Assembly: GCA_947631995.1 (NCBI GenBank)
Contig: CANRNT010000012.1
Location: forward strand, 1-49,681
Direction of reading: 5' to 3'
Source of the DNA: an uncultured Clostridia bacterium
GTDB lineage: Bacteria; Bacillota; Clostridia; Oscillospirales; Ruminococcaceae
Length of the DNA: 49,681 nt
Positions within the stretch are counted from its first letter, which is position 1. Each line of letters starts with the position of its first letter. Below the pieces are notes generated by a model. That model worked only from the letters and a program-made list of their open reading frames with translations. It searched no databases and had not been told where the DNA came from. This document shows, piece after piece, positions 8,625 through 17,164 of the stretch. The translations under genes and the position numbers were made by a program.

Positions 8625-10880
8625 CTATACCGCCGTAACGGTATAGCTTTTTCCTGCCGTTGTTTCAAAGCTGGTCGTTTCTCCGTCGAACAACGCAGCC
8701 GCGCAGTCGATACCGTATCTGCCGACCAATCTGCAAATCCCGTCAAATTCGGGTACTATCACCGCCCGAAGCAGCTTGCCTTTCTCCCATTCTGCGCTGA
8801 CCCTGTATCCGCCTCTTGCTCTGAGGTCTTTGAAGCTTCCGCTTTCCCATTGCTTCGGCAAAGCAGGCAGCAGCGTTATCTCGCCGCCCGTGCTTTGCAA
8901 AAGAGCTTCAACTATCCCTGCTGTGCCCCCGAAATTTCCGTCTATCTGAAAAGGCGGGTGGCTGTCCAACATATTTTTATTGGTCGAGCGCGACAGCAGA
9001 GCCGTTATATTGTCATATACCTGACGGCTGTCCTGCAGTCTTGCCCACATATTTATCAGCCATGCCCTGCTCCACCCCGTATGACCGCCGCCGTGCTCCA
9101 GCCTGCGCTCTAAAGTTGCTTTTGCCGCTTTTGCCAGCATAGGAGTTTTGCGGACGCTTATCTGCTCCGACGGGTACAGAGCAAACAACTGCGAAACGTG
9201 TCTGTGACCCGGCTCTGCCTCGTCATAGTCCTCCGCCCATTCCATTATCTGACCGTATTTTCCTATCTGCGGTCGTGGCAGCTTATCTCTTAGCTTTACA
9301 AACCTTTCCGCGCCGTCCTTGCCGAGTATCTCAGCCGCAGTAATGACAGCCGTAAAAAGGTCGTATATTATCTGACTGTCCATTGACGGCCCTGCGCACA
9401 CCGAGCCTTTTGCGCCGTCCTTTGTGATGTATGTATTTTCGGGCGAAACGGACGGGCAGGTGACAAGCTGACCCTTGCCGTTGTCTATAAGAAAATCTTC
9501 AAAAAACTGCGCCGCCTCCAGCATAGTGCCGTACTTTTCTTCAAGAAAACTTTTGTCAAGCGTGTACCTGTAATGCTCCCATATGTGCAGACACAGCCAA
9601 GCCGCACCCATAGGCCATTGCGTGCCGGGCGTCCAAAGGTCCTGCGGAGCGGTATCGCCCCATATGTCGGTGTTGTGGTGGCACACAAAGCCTTTGCAGC
9701 CGTACATTATCCGCGCCGTATCCCTGCCGCGCGGTCTCATCTTCTCTATAAGGTCAAACAGCGGCATATGCAGTGAAGAAAGTCCGCAGCTCTCCGCGCA
9801 CCAGTAGTTCATCTCCGTATTTATATTCACCGTAAACCTACAGCCCCATGCCGGCCACATATCCTTGTTCCATATGCCCTGAAGATTGGCAGGAAGCGTT
9901 CCCTCGCGGCTTGATGATATCAGAAGATATCTGCCGTAGTTGAAATACATCTCCGTCAGCTTGTTGTCGGGGCTCTCCGCCGCCCTTTCCAGACGCCTAT
10001 CCGTCGGCAGAGCGCTCTCTCCGTTGTCACAGAGCGACAGCGAACATCTCCCGTAAAGCAAAGTATAGTCCTTTATGTGACGTTCAAGCAGCTCCTCAAA
10101 GCTTCTGCATAAAGCGGCTTCGCAGTCGGCAGCGCATTGTCCGCGATATTTTTCCAAGCCCATATAATAGCTTGTCCTGCACGAAAAAGCAATAGTCGCC
10201 TCCCGCGCGCCGTCAACGCGTATATTCATTCCGCTCGCATACGGCTCCCTGTCCGCCTTTACCTTTATACAGCAGGCAAAGCTTATACCGTTTCTGCCAC
10301 CCATACCGCCGCTGTACATTATGGTATCGTCCGACGACGGAGCGTTCTCGTCAATGTAATCATCTCTTCCGTCCATATGCACGGCAAAGGATATCAAAGG
10401 CTCATCGCATTTTATGTTTACAAGTATAACGCTGTCGGGCGCTGACGCTATGACGGTGCGCGTAAACCTTGCACCCGATACCGTGAACTCCGTCGTGCAT
10501 ACCGCGCGCGAAAGGTCAAGACTTCTGCGGTAGCCTGTCACATCGCCGCCAAGCCGCATATCTATGAACATCGAACCCAGCGTCTGGTAATGCACCTGAT
10601 TTATCGGAGTACCGCAAAAACGCTCGCTGACTGTTTTTTCAGCCCCCGAAATATTTCCGTCAAACAGCATACGCCGCACATTTTCAAGCTCTTTCAGCGC
10701 AGAGCGGTTATTTCTTTCTCTCCTGCCGCCCGACCATACGCTGTCCTCATTGAGCTGTATCTCTTCGTTTGCGGGTCTGCCAAAGACCATTCCTCCGAGC
10801 CTGCCGTTCCCAACGGGCAGCGCCTCGTTCCAGTCGGCAGCTTCGCTTTCATAATACAGCATTTCCGCACGGAGATCCAC
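8625..10880 (-). CDS. GH95 alpha-L-fucosidase/galactosidase, cytoplasmic
   Basis: This 751-residue protein matches GH95, inverting enzymes that remove alpha-1,2-linked L-fucose (some prefer L-galactose) from oligosaccharides such as xyloglucan fragments. Typical blocks are [18 protein letters not shown] near the N terminus, [22 protein letters not shown] (the two Asn that activate the catalytic water), SVSPENTY (probable acid Glu), GHTGWSRAW, and [12 protein letters not shown] with the base Asp. There is no signal peptide, so it should act on imported oligosaccharides. Translation starts at a GTG preceded by GAGAGGAG. It leads an operon with the surface GH26 enzyme, which suggests uptake and trimming of fucosylated hemicellulose pieces. 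Confidence 0.93.
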   Translation of the reverse strand: MDLRAEMLYYESEAADWNEALPVGNGRLGGMVFGRPANEEIQLNEDSVWSGGRRERNNRSALKELENVRRMLFDGNISGAEKTVSERFCGTPINQVHYQTLGSMFIDMRLGGDVTGYRRSLDLSRAVCTTEFTVSGARFTRTVIASAPDSVILVNIKCDEPLISFAVHMDGRDDYIDENAPSSDDTIMYSGGMGGRNGISFACCIKVKADREPYASGMNIRVDGAREATIAFSCRTSYYMGLEKYRGQCAADCEAALCRSFEELLERHIKDYTLLYGRCSLSLCDNGESALPTDRRLERAAESPDNKLTEMYFNYGRYLLISSSREGTLPANLQGIWNKDMWPAWGCRFTVNINTEMNYWCAESCGLSSLHMPLFDLIEKMRPRGRDTARIMYGCKGFVCHHNTDIWGDTAPQDLWTPGTQWPMGAAWLCLHIWEHYRYTLDKSFLEEKYGTMLEAAQFFEDFLIDNGKGQLVTCPSVSPENTYITKDGAKGSVCAGPSMDSQIIYDLFTAVITAAEILGKDGAERFVKLRDKLPRPQIGKYGQIMEWAEDYDEAEPGHRHVSQLFALYPSEQISVRKTPMLAKAAKATLERRLEHGGGHTGWSRAWLINMWARLQDSRQVYDNITALLSRSTNKNMLDSHPPFQIDGNFGGTAGIVEALLQSTGGEITLLPALPKQWESGSFKDLRARGGYRVSAEWEKGKLLRAVIVPEFDGICRLVGRYGIDCAAALFDGETTSFETTAGKSYTVTAV

Positions 10881-10919
10881 AGCCTTGCTCCTCTCTTTAT
10901 AAAATGGCTATACAAATTA

Positions 10920-10948
10920 ATTATAACATATTCCCGCTCAGATTTCAA
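10920..10948 (-). promoter_or_regulatory. sigma-A-like promoter of the GH95-GH26 operon
   Basis: On the minus strand TTGAAA (10948-10943) and TATAAT (10925-10920) are 17 bp apart, about 40 bp upstream of the GH95 start. It diverges from the promoter at 10967-10995. Confidence 0.7.
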
Positions 10949-10966
10949 GACCAAAAACGACCCTTA

Positions 10967-10995
10967 TTGACAAATTGTCCGTTTAGTGTTATATT
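10967..10995 (+). promoter_or_regulatory. sigma-A-like promoter of the Cys-rich gene
   Basis: TTGACA (10967-10972) and TATATT (10990-10995) are 17 bp apart, about 40 bp upstream of the ATG at 11036. Confidence 0.7.
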
Positions 10996-11035
10996 ATTGT
11001 TATACTCGTAAAAAAGGAACAGAGGTGCGGCGCTT

Positions 11036-11503
11036 ATGAAAGTCAGGATAAAAAGGATATATGCTCCCAAGCTCCCGCGCACAGAGGAAGTCAGGGCGCT
11101 GTGCGAAAAGCTAACCGACAGCGAGGACTGTCGGGATATGCTTTGCTGCTGTATATGCCTTTCGCTTGCCGTCGCGCCAGACGATGAGCGCGATATGTTT
11201 TCTGCCGCGTTCTACGCCGCGCATTTTGCCGACGGATTTACGCAGGATACCCTCGAAGCAGTCCGCCTTTGGAATGACGGCAGGCTTACAAAGGACTGTG
11301 ATACGGTCCCCGAAGCAATATCCAAAAACTTCGTAGGCTCGTATCTTTTCAAGTGGCAAAGACCGTATATCGTCCGCGCTCTTGAATGTTACGGGCGTGT
11401 CAGGGAAAACGGCGATATAAAAAAGCTTTGCGGAGAATGTTACAGCCTGCTGTGCGGATACGCTTTGAAAAATATCCCGCTTGCGGATATCGGTGATACT
11501 TGA
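11036..11503 (+). CDS. unknown Cys-rich cytoplasmic protein
   Basis: I do not recognise this 155-residue protein. It is predicted soluble and mostly helical. It has a run of Cys residues in the middle (DMLCCCICL) and CGECYSLLCGYA near the C terminus. A KWQRPYIVRALE segment and an acidic PDDERDMF segment are notable. It has a near-consensus promoter and an AGAGGTG ribosome site, so expression is likely. The next gene's promoter overlaps its last codons, so the two units are probably transcribed separately. Confidence 0.7.
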   Translation: MKVRIKRIYAPKLPRTEEVRALCEKLTDSEDCRDMLCCCICLSLAVAPDDERDMFSAAFYAAHFADGFTQDTLEAVRLWNDGRLTKDCDTVPEAISKNFVGSYLFKWQRPYIVRALECYGRVRENGDIKKLCGECYSLLCGYALKNIPLADIGDT

Positions 11504-11529
11504 CAATCATATGACAAAAATGATATACT
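11500..11529 (+). promoter_or_regulatory. sigma-A-like promoter of the Pro/Gln-rich gene
   Basis: TTGACA (11500-11505) and TATACT (11524-11529) are 18 bp apart. The -35 box overlaps the stop codon of the preceding gene. Confidence 0.65.
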
Positions 11530-11568
11530 TTATACAGATAGATACGATTTCCGACTGGAGATGACAAA

Positions 11569-12111
11569 ATGGACCAAAAATATAAAATAACGCTTACCGT
11601 TCTGGGGGCGGTGTGCGTAATAATGCTGGGTATACTTGCGCTTCTGATAATTTCTGACGACGAGCCGGACTATAAACCGTATTCCGCGAGCGCGTCATAT
11701 ACCACGACCACGGCAAGCAGCATAACAACGACCGAGCCTGAAAAGACAACGTCGGGCAAGACTACCACAAAGAAAAAAACTACCACTACCAAGAAAAAGG
11801 TCACTTCGACGACCCCTGCTTCGGAAACATCGCCGACTGAAAGCTCAGTACCCGAGGAGAGCAGCTCTTCGGATGAGAACATCGCGCCTCAGCCGAATGA
11901 GCAGCAGTATGTCGACCCCGCTCCGCAGCAGCCTCAGCAGCCTGAACCGCAGCAGCCGCAGCAGCCCGAGCCTCAGCAGCCTGAGCCTCCTGAGCCCGAG
12001 CCGCCGCAGACAGAGCCTCCCGAACCCGAGCCGCCGCAGCCGGATCCGCCTGACAGCAGCGATGAAAATTCATCTCCCGACGACCCGGATATACCTGTGG
12101 AACAGCAATAA
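11569..12111 (+). CDS. membrane-anchored Thr/Pro/Gln/Glu-rich protein
   Basis: This 180-residue protein has one N-terminal membrane helix (about 8-29), then a Thr/Lys-rich segment (about 45-85) and a low-complexity tail built of QPQQPEP- and EPPEPE-like units (about 115-165). No catalytic domain is visible. Such tails often span or bind the cell wall, so a surface spacer or wall-associated protein is a reasonable guess and nothing more. It has its own promoter and a strong terminator. The repeated CAG/CCT/GAG codons make the tail prone to length change. Confidence 0.75.
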   Translation: MDQKYKITLTVLGAVCVIMLGILALLIISDDEPDYKPYSASASYTTTTASSITTTEPEKTTSGKTTTKKKTTTTKKKVTSTTPASETSPTESSVPEESSSSDENIAPQPNEQQYVDPAPQQPQQPEPQQPQQPEPQQPEPPEPEPPQTEPPEPEPPQPDPPDSSDENSSPDDPDIPVEQQ

Positions 12112-12126
12112 CATACATATAAAACC

Positions 12127-12160
12127 AAAACGGCAGACCATTTGCGGTCTGCCGTTTTTT
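12127..12160. terminator. bidirectional terminator
   Basis: A perfect 13-bp stem (12127-12139 with 12146-12158, 6-nt loop) is followed by T6 on the plus strand and by TTTTGGTTTT on the minus strand. It sits between two convergent genes. Confidence 0.85.
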
Positions 12161-12173
12161 GTATGTTTTCGTA

Positions 12174-14696
12174 TTATGCAGTCTCAACGCTGTTTGCCGA
12201 CTGGAGACCCAGCTTTTCAACAGCCGCCTCGCGCATTTTATACTTGAGTATCTTGCCTGCCGCGTTCATCGGGAACTCGCTTACAAAGTCAACATATCTG
12301 GGCACTTTGTGCTTTGCCATGTGCGACATAACATACTCTTTCATTTCCTCCTCGGTGGCCTGTTCGCCCGGCTTTAAGATTATGCAAGCCATTATCTCCT
12401 CGCCGTAGGCCTTGTCGGGAACGCCTATTACCTGAACGTCCTGCACCTTGGGGTGGGTGTATATAAAGTCCTCTATCTCCTTGGGGTAAATGTTCTCGCC
12501 GCCGCGGATTATCATATCTTTTATACGTCCCGTTATCTTAAAGTTTCCGTCAGGCAGACGTCTTGCAAGGTCGCCCGTGTGCAGCCAGCCGTCCTTGTCG
12601 ATAGCCGCTTCCGTAGCCGCCTCCATTTTGTAGTAGCCTTTCATGATGTTGTATCCCCTCGCGCAGAACTCGCCGTCAACATTGTCGGGAAGCTCCTTGT
12701 TCGTCTCGGGGTCAACTATCTTGCACTCAACGCCGAATATCGGCCCGCCAACGGTGTTTACTCTCGTTTCTATTGAGTCTGTGGTCTTTGACATAGTGGT
12801 AGCAGGCGAAGCCTCCGTCTGACCGTAGGTTATACATATCTCTTTCATGTTCATCTTTTCTATAACGTCCTGCATAGCCTTTATCGGGCAGGGCGAACCT
12901 GCCATAATGCCCGTTCTCATGTGCGAAAAGTCCGTCTTGGGGAAGTTTTCGTGACCGAGCATTGCTATGAACATCGTCGGCACACCGTGGAAGCAGGTTA
13001 TCTTCTCTTTGTTTATGCAGTCAAGACCTTTTCTAGGTGAGAAAGCCGTTATAGGCGACATTGTTACCGCGTGAGTTACAGAGGCTGTCATAGCCAGCAC
13101 CATGCCGAAGCAATGGAACATAGGCACCTGTATCATCATTCTGTCAGCGGTGGAAAGGTCCATGCAGTCGCCGATAGCCTTGCCGTTGTTTACAACATTG
13201 TAATGCGTCAGCATAACGCCCTTGGGGAAGCCTGTTGTACCCGAGGTGTACTGCATATTGCATACATCGTGCTTGTTTATCTTGCGGCGCATGACCTCAA
13301 CCTCGCTGTAAGGCACAGTTTCCGCAAGCGCGATAGCCTCCTCCCATGTAAAGCAGCCCGGCTGTTTTGAATCACAGGTGATAACGTTTTTCAGCACGGG
13401 AAGTCTCTTTGACTCCAGCTTGCCCGGCTCACAGGTCGCAAGCTCGGGGCATATCTCCTTGATTATCTCAACATAGTTTGAATCCTTGAAACCGTCTATC
13501 ATAACGAGCGTGTGCGTGTCAGACTGCCTCAGCAGATATTCAGCCTCGTGAATTTTGTATGCGGTATTTACGGTAACCAAAACAGCGCCTATCTTCGTGG
13601 TCGCCCAGAAGGTTATATACCATTGCGGAACGTTTGTTGCCCATATAGCAACGTGGTCGCCCTTCTTTACGCCCAAAGCTATCAGCGAGCGCGCAAACGT
13701 GTCAACATCGTCTCTGAACTGCGGATATGTTCTTGTGTAGTCAAGCTCTGTGTATCTGAAAGCGTACTGCTCGGGGAACTCCTCGCACACCCTATCAAGA
13801 ACATCGGGGAAAAGGCAGTCGATAAGCTTTTCCTTCGGCCAGATGTACTTGCCCGTGCCCCTGTTGTTGTCACAGAGAGCCTGCGTGTGCTTGCCCTTGT
13901 AAGCCTTCATGTAGTTTTCAAACTGCGGGAACACCACGCCTGCGCTGTAAAGGTTCTTAGCCCACCTCTTTACCCATTCGAGCGAAACATAACCCGTGTA
14001 GTCAATGCTGAGAAGCGCCTTGAACATATCGTCAAGCGGCATATCGCCCTCGCCCATCAGCTTGTATTCCGGCTTGCCGTCAACCATAACGCTGTCCTTA
14101 ACGTGAACATACTTTATATAATCTTTAAGATTTTCTACCGTTGTTTCGGGCGATTCACCTGCATATCTGTAAGGGTGGTGCATATCCCAGAGCGCCGCTA
14201 TCCAGCGGTTGTCAACAGCGTCCAGCACCTTTTTCAGCCTTGCTGTATCCGAATATACACCGTTCGTTTCAACGAGCATAGTTGCTTCGTACTTCTCCGC
14301 AATGGGAACTATCCTTTTCAGCGCGGCTATCATCTTTTCGTCGTCTACATCGCCGTTTGGCTCGGGGTTCAGGTCTGCAAGTATCCTTATGTAAGATACG
14401 CCGAGCTTATCGGCAAGTATGGCATACTGGGTTATCTCGTCTATGGCATCGTCGAGCTTGTCCTCAAATTTCAGGCACGCGCCCGAAGAAAGGCAGGATA
14501 TCTCCAGCCCCAGAGAGCGCAGCTTCTCCACCGTTTTCGGAAGCTGTTCTTCGGTGAACGGCTTTGCCTTTACCGAGAAAATGTCGTCGCCCAGACCTCT
14601 TATCTCAATGCCGTCAAAGCCGAGGTCATGAGCCATTGAATATATGTCCGACCACGAATAGTCAGGACACGCGAGTGTTGAAAAACTGAGTTTCAT
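12174..14696 (-). CDS. fusion: TIM-barrel (isomerase/epimerase-like) + acyl-CoA synthetase
   Basis: This 840-residue protein joins two enzymes. Residues 1-275 form an AP-endonuclease-2/xylose-isomerase-like TIM barrel (GFDGIEIRGLG, VETNGVYSD, DMHHPY, YVHVKDS, GYVSLEW), the fold of sugar-phosphate isomerases and epimerases. From about 295 comes an AMP-forming acyl-CoA synthetase: YTSGTTGFPKG (about 483), FHCFGMV, YGQTEASP (about 620), HTGDLARR, GRIKDMIIRGGENIYP (about 725-740) and the C-terminal catalytic Lys region AAGKILKYK. Both parts look complete and no frameshift is seen. The start at 14696 (AAAGGA upstream) replaces a longer frame that runs into the leader. Expression is controlled by a T-box. 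The acyl substrate cannot be told. The nearby carrier protein and FkbH enzyme suggest acyl activation for a polymer or metabolite. Confidence 0.88.
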   Translation of the reverse strand: MKLSFSTLACPDYSWSDIYSMAHDLGFDGIEIRGLGDDIFSVKAKPFTEEQLPKTVEKLRSLGLEISCLSSGACLKFEDKLDDAIDEITQYAILADKLGVSYIRILADLNPEPNGDVDDEKMIAALKRIVPIAEKYEATMLVETNGVYSDTARLKKVLDAVDNRWIAALWDMHHPYRYAGESPETTVENLKDYIKYVHVKDSVMVDGKPEYKLMGEGDMPLDDMFKALLSIDYTGYVSLEWVKRWAKNLYSAGVVFPQFENYMKAYKGKHTQALCDNNRGTGKYIWPKEKLIDCLFPDVLDRVCEEFPEQYAFRYTELDYTRTYPQFRDDVDTFARSLIALGVKKGDHVAIWATNVPQWYITFWATTKIGAVLVTVNTAYKIHEAEYLLRQSDTHTLVMIDGFKDSNYVEIIKEICPELATCEPGKLESKRLPVLKNVITCDSKQPGCFTWEEAIALAETVPYSEVEVMRRKINKHDVCNMQYTSGTTGFPKGVMLTHYNVVNNGKAIGDCMDLSTADRMMIQVPMFHCFGMVLAMTASVTHAVTMSPITAFSPRKGLDCINKEKITCFHGVPTMFIAMLGHENFPKTDFSHMRTGIMAGSPCPIKAMQDVIEKMNMKEICITYGQTEASPATTMSKTTDSIETRVNTVGGPIFGVECKIVDPETNKELPDNVDGEFCARGYNIMKGYYKMEAATEAAIDKDGWLHTGDLARRLPDGNFKITGRIKDMIIRGGENIYPKEIEDFIYTHPKVQDVQVIGVPDKAYGEEIMACIILKPGEQATEEEMKEYVMSHMAKHKVPRYVDFVSEFPMNAAGKILKYKMREAAVEKLGLQSANSVETA

Positions 14697-14740
14697 AGTG
14701 ATTTTTCCTTTCTCTTTACAATATATTTCTGCGATATTCA

Positions 14741-14770
14741 AAACTGTGATAAACTGTGATAAACTGTGAT
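14741..14770. repeat. 10-bp unit repeated three times in the leader
   Basis: AAACTGTGAT occurs three times exactly in tandem (14741-14750, 14751-14760, 14761-14770), between the T-box terminator and the ribosome site of the fusion gene. Confidence 0.85.
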
Positions 14771-14782
14771 AACAAACAAAAA

Positions 14783-15040
14783 CCGTCTCAAAGATAGTTC
14801 TTTGAGACGGAATATCTTTCCGCGGTACCACTCAAATTGCGTTCGCACGCCGCTTAACAGGCTCAGACAAGCCCTTTGCTTTTACGTTGCACTTCACGGA
14901 TAACACTACTCGCCTTTCGGCTTTCACATTATCAGCTCGGGAGTGAGTTGTACAGAGCCCCTCGCTGTCGGCTCGCATCTACCGCCGACTTTCTGAAAGC
15001 TACCCTCTCTGACGCTCTCCGTCACAGCCTTTATTCGGTA
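14783..15040 (-). ncRNA. T-box riboswitch leader with terminator
   Basis: On the minus strand the leader shows a T-box sequence GAGTGGTACCGCG (14833-14821) and, just after it, a terminator hairpin (14800-14810 with 14783-14793) followed by TTTTTGTTTG. Upstream, the Stem I distal part is recognisable (CAGAAAG, then a stem TCGGC/GCCGA with a GGTAGATGCGA-type loop). T-boxes sense uncharged tRNA and allow readthrough when an amino acid is short. The variable base in TGGT predicts a tRNA with A at the discriminator position. A UAC triplet followed by A in the likely specifier loop would mean Tyr, but I cannot fold Stem I well enough to be sure. Confidence 0.88.
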
Positions 15041-15045
15041 TATTG

Positions 15046-15074
15046 AGTTTAACACATTCAGAAGCTTTTGTCAA
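15046..15074 (-). promoter_or_regulatory. sigma-A-like promoter of the T-box transcript
   Basis: On the minus strand TTGACA (15074-15069) and TAAACT (15051-15046) are 17 bp apart, placing the start of transcription at the beginning of the T-box leader and downstream of the carrier-protein stop codon. Confidence 0.75.
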
Positions 15075-15107
15075 GGGCTTCTTCAATATTTATGCAATTT
15101 ACAAAAA

Positions 15108-15353
15108 TCACTTTGCCCTTGAGGCGATTATTTCTGCCATTTCGCCGACATTCTTCATCGTTGACACCTCGCCCATTTTAAAGCGTATGCCAAATTCGTC
15201 CTCTACCGCGCCAACGAGCGTTATGTGCATCATGCTGTCCCAGTCCTCAATATCGTCCGCAACGGTCTCGGGTTTTACGGTAATTTCCTCATCGTCGAAC
15301 ACATCTCTGAACACCTTGTTCAGTCTCTCGTAGATATCCTTTTCGTTAAGCAT
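15108..15353 (-). CDS. stand-alone acyl carrier protein
   Basis: This 81-residue protein has the four-helix ACP pattern and the phosphopantetheine site Ser40 in EDWDSMMHI. The Trp before the DS motif and the general sequence are more like carrier proteins of specialised pathways (polyketide, D-Ala or FkbH systems) than like the housekeeping acpP at 4019. It overlaps the end of the FkbH-type gene by 8 bp, so it is co-translated with it and is the obvious acceptor for the FkbH product. Confidence 0.92.
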   Translation of the reverse strand: MLNEKDIYERLNKVFRDVFDDEEITVKPETVADDIEDWDSMMHITLVGAVEDEFGIRFKMGEVSTMKNVGEMAEIIASRAK

Positions 15354-17154
15354 AAGTTACCTCTCCTTTTTTATCTTCGCTGTCCTTTATATCAATGTAT
15401 ACGCACTTATCCTCATAGGCAGATACATTCATCTCCCAAACGGTATTGCCGCTCTCGTCCTCCGATATTTTCTCAAATCCGAACGAGCCGAAAAGCTCCC
15501 TTACCATTTTGTTTTTCGCTGTCGGGTAATAATAGCCTACTATTTTTTCTATACCCTGTTCGCGGCACTTTTTCACCAGAACATCAAGCATAGCAAGCTC
15601 CATATCACGCTTCAGTACGCGACAGCTCATCAGCCAAAGGTCAATATGCAATTCATTTCCTTTTTTCTCACCTATGACTACCGATACCACGCCGTTGTCG
15701 CCGAATTTATCCGTAAGCCTGCCAAACAGCCTTATGTACCTGTCGCTCTCAAAAACCTCCTGCATTTGCGCCTGCGTGTAACGTTTTGTGGTAACGTTGA
15801 ACTGGTTGCTCTTGTTTGTAAGCTGTGTTATCCTTTGCAGGTAAACAGGCTGAAAATCGCCGATATATGCCGTCATTTCAAGGCTTTTGAGATAGTCGCC
15901 GTAATTTTCAAAGCTTGCCTGCTGCTTCGCCCTTTTGGCGTTCGCTATATACATATCATTTCTTTGCAGGTCGTCTTTTGAGAGCTGCGTTACCTCGAAA
16001 AATCCGCTGCGGTCTATAACTCTTATATAGTCCTCAACGCTGCCTATCTCGGGCGCGCAAACCCCCAGCTGCTTTGAAACTATCTCCCTCTCGGCAGGGT
16101 TGTCGTCTACAAAAACAATGCTTTCGGGCAGAATGTTCAGCTCTTTCGCGATTTCGGAAACGTTCATATCCTTAGGCTGCCAGTTCGCCTTTATGCACAC
16201 AAAGTCATCGGGGCGCAGAACGCCGTCGGGGTGATTTAGCCCTGCTATGGCGTTTTCCTCATCGTTCTTTGAGCAGACTGTCAGCATAACGCCCATACTT
16301 TTTAGCTGTTTCAGGTACTTTTGAAACTCCCTGTACCCCTGCGCAACGGGCGTTTCCTCTCCTACTGCAATACCCTCAACGCCGTCGTCGCCCACAACTC
16401 CGCCCCACAGCGTGTTGTCAAGGTCGAGTGCCAGAGCCTTTTTGTTCTTGCCGAGTATCGCCTTGATGATATTCGCCGCGCTGAACGAAAGCAGCGGTAT
16501 CGCCTCGGTACACAGCGCGTATTTATACATATACCAGTAAAGCGGCGCAGACCATTTCTCCAGCCCGTAGCTTGCCGCGAGGTAGTTTATATCGTTAATG
16601 TAAAAGCCGTCGTGCGCGGCAGCGTACTCATAAAAACGCTCGTTGAGACGCGTTATAAAATTCGTCATTCCCCTGTGGTCGTAAGCGTCGCGGTTGCCCA
16701 GCAGCCTGTAAAGCGGCGGCTCGAAGTTATTCTGTATGATAACGCACTCGAAGCGCTCTCTCAGCTTTTCCCACATAGTGATAAAATGCTGCACCTGCCG
16801 CTGAAGAGCCTCGTCGGTCTGCTCTTTCGTCATATCGGGTGTCAGCTTTTCGGTGATGTTTCTGTTTGAGGTATGTATAAAAATTATGTCGGGCGCAAAC
16901 TCGTCGAGCTGCTCATTTCCGAAAACCGCGTCCTGCCAGTAGGCGTTGTACTCCGACTGCCAAAGCTTTGGCTGTATACCGCTGTCGAGCAGAAAAATTT
17001 CCAGCATATCAGCTATATCACCCGTGGTAGAGCCGCCAAGTATCGCTATTTTCTTTTCAATACGCTCGCTTCCGTCAGAGAGCAAAGCTTTTTTTATACT
17101 GCGCTTTTTCTTCATCAGGTACGCGCCGTCAAACGGATATTGCAGTTCTTTCAC
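15346..17154 (-). CDS. FkbH-type HAD-IIIC enzyme (acyl-ACP loading)
   Basis: This 602-residue protein has the FkbH architecture. The N-terminal region (about 1-235) is SGNH-like. The HAD-IIIC domain starts with LALDLDNTLWGGVVGDDG (Asp244 nucleophile) and continues with MLTVCSKNDEENA and IVFVDDNPAERE. The C-terminal GNAT-like region (about 430-590) has the typical LTNKSNQFNVTTKRY block. Characterised relatives take glycerate from 1,3-bisphosphoglycerate, release phosphate and load glyceryl onto an ACP. Translation starts at a GTG preceded by GGAG (17166-17163). It overlaps the ACP gene. A terminator-like hairpin separates it from the upstream DHHW gene, yet the order MBOAT-DHHW-FkbH-ACP suggests one pathway. 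Confidence 0.92.
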   Translation of the reverse strand: MKELQYPFDGAYLMKKKRSIKKALLSDGSERIEKKIAILGGSTTGDIADMLEIFLLDSGIQPKLWQSEYNAYWQDAVFGNEQLDEFAPDIIFIHTSNRNITEKLTPDMTKEQTDEALQRQVQHFITMWEKLRERFECVIIQNNFEPPLYRLLGNRDAYDHRGMTNFITRLNERFYEYAAAHDGFYINDINYLAASYGLEKWSAPLYWYMYKYALCTEAIPLLSFSAANIIKAILGKNKKALALDLDNTLWGGVVGDDGVEGIAVGEETPVAQGYREFQKYLKQLKSMGVMLTVCSKNDEENAIAGLNHPDGVLRPDDFVCIKANWQPKDMNVSEIAKELNILPESIVFVDDNPAEREIVSKQLGVCAPEIGSVEDYIRVIDRSGFFEVTQLSKDDLQRNDMYIANAKRAKQQASFENYGDYLKSLEMTAYIGDFQPVYLQRITQLTNKSNQFNVTTKRYTQAQMQEVFESDRYIRLFGRLTDKFGDNGVVSVVIGEKKGNELHIDLWLMSCRVLKRDMELAMLDVLVKKCREQGIEKIVGYYYPTAKNKMVRELFGSFGFEKISEDESGNTVWEMNVSAYEDKCVYIDIKDSEDKKGEVTYA

Positions 17155-17164
17155 GTTATCATCT

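Noticed and set aside
6833-8746. Longer GH26 start at 8746
   Set aside because: It would overlap GH95 by 122 bp, hides the signal peptide, and lacks a ribosome site; 8584 is better.
13512-14639. Long open frame (375 codons) on the plus strand inside the fusion gene
   Set aside because: It is the antisense shadow of a clearly real gene with two recognisable enzyme domains; its translation has no family features and no ribosome site.
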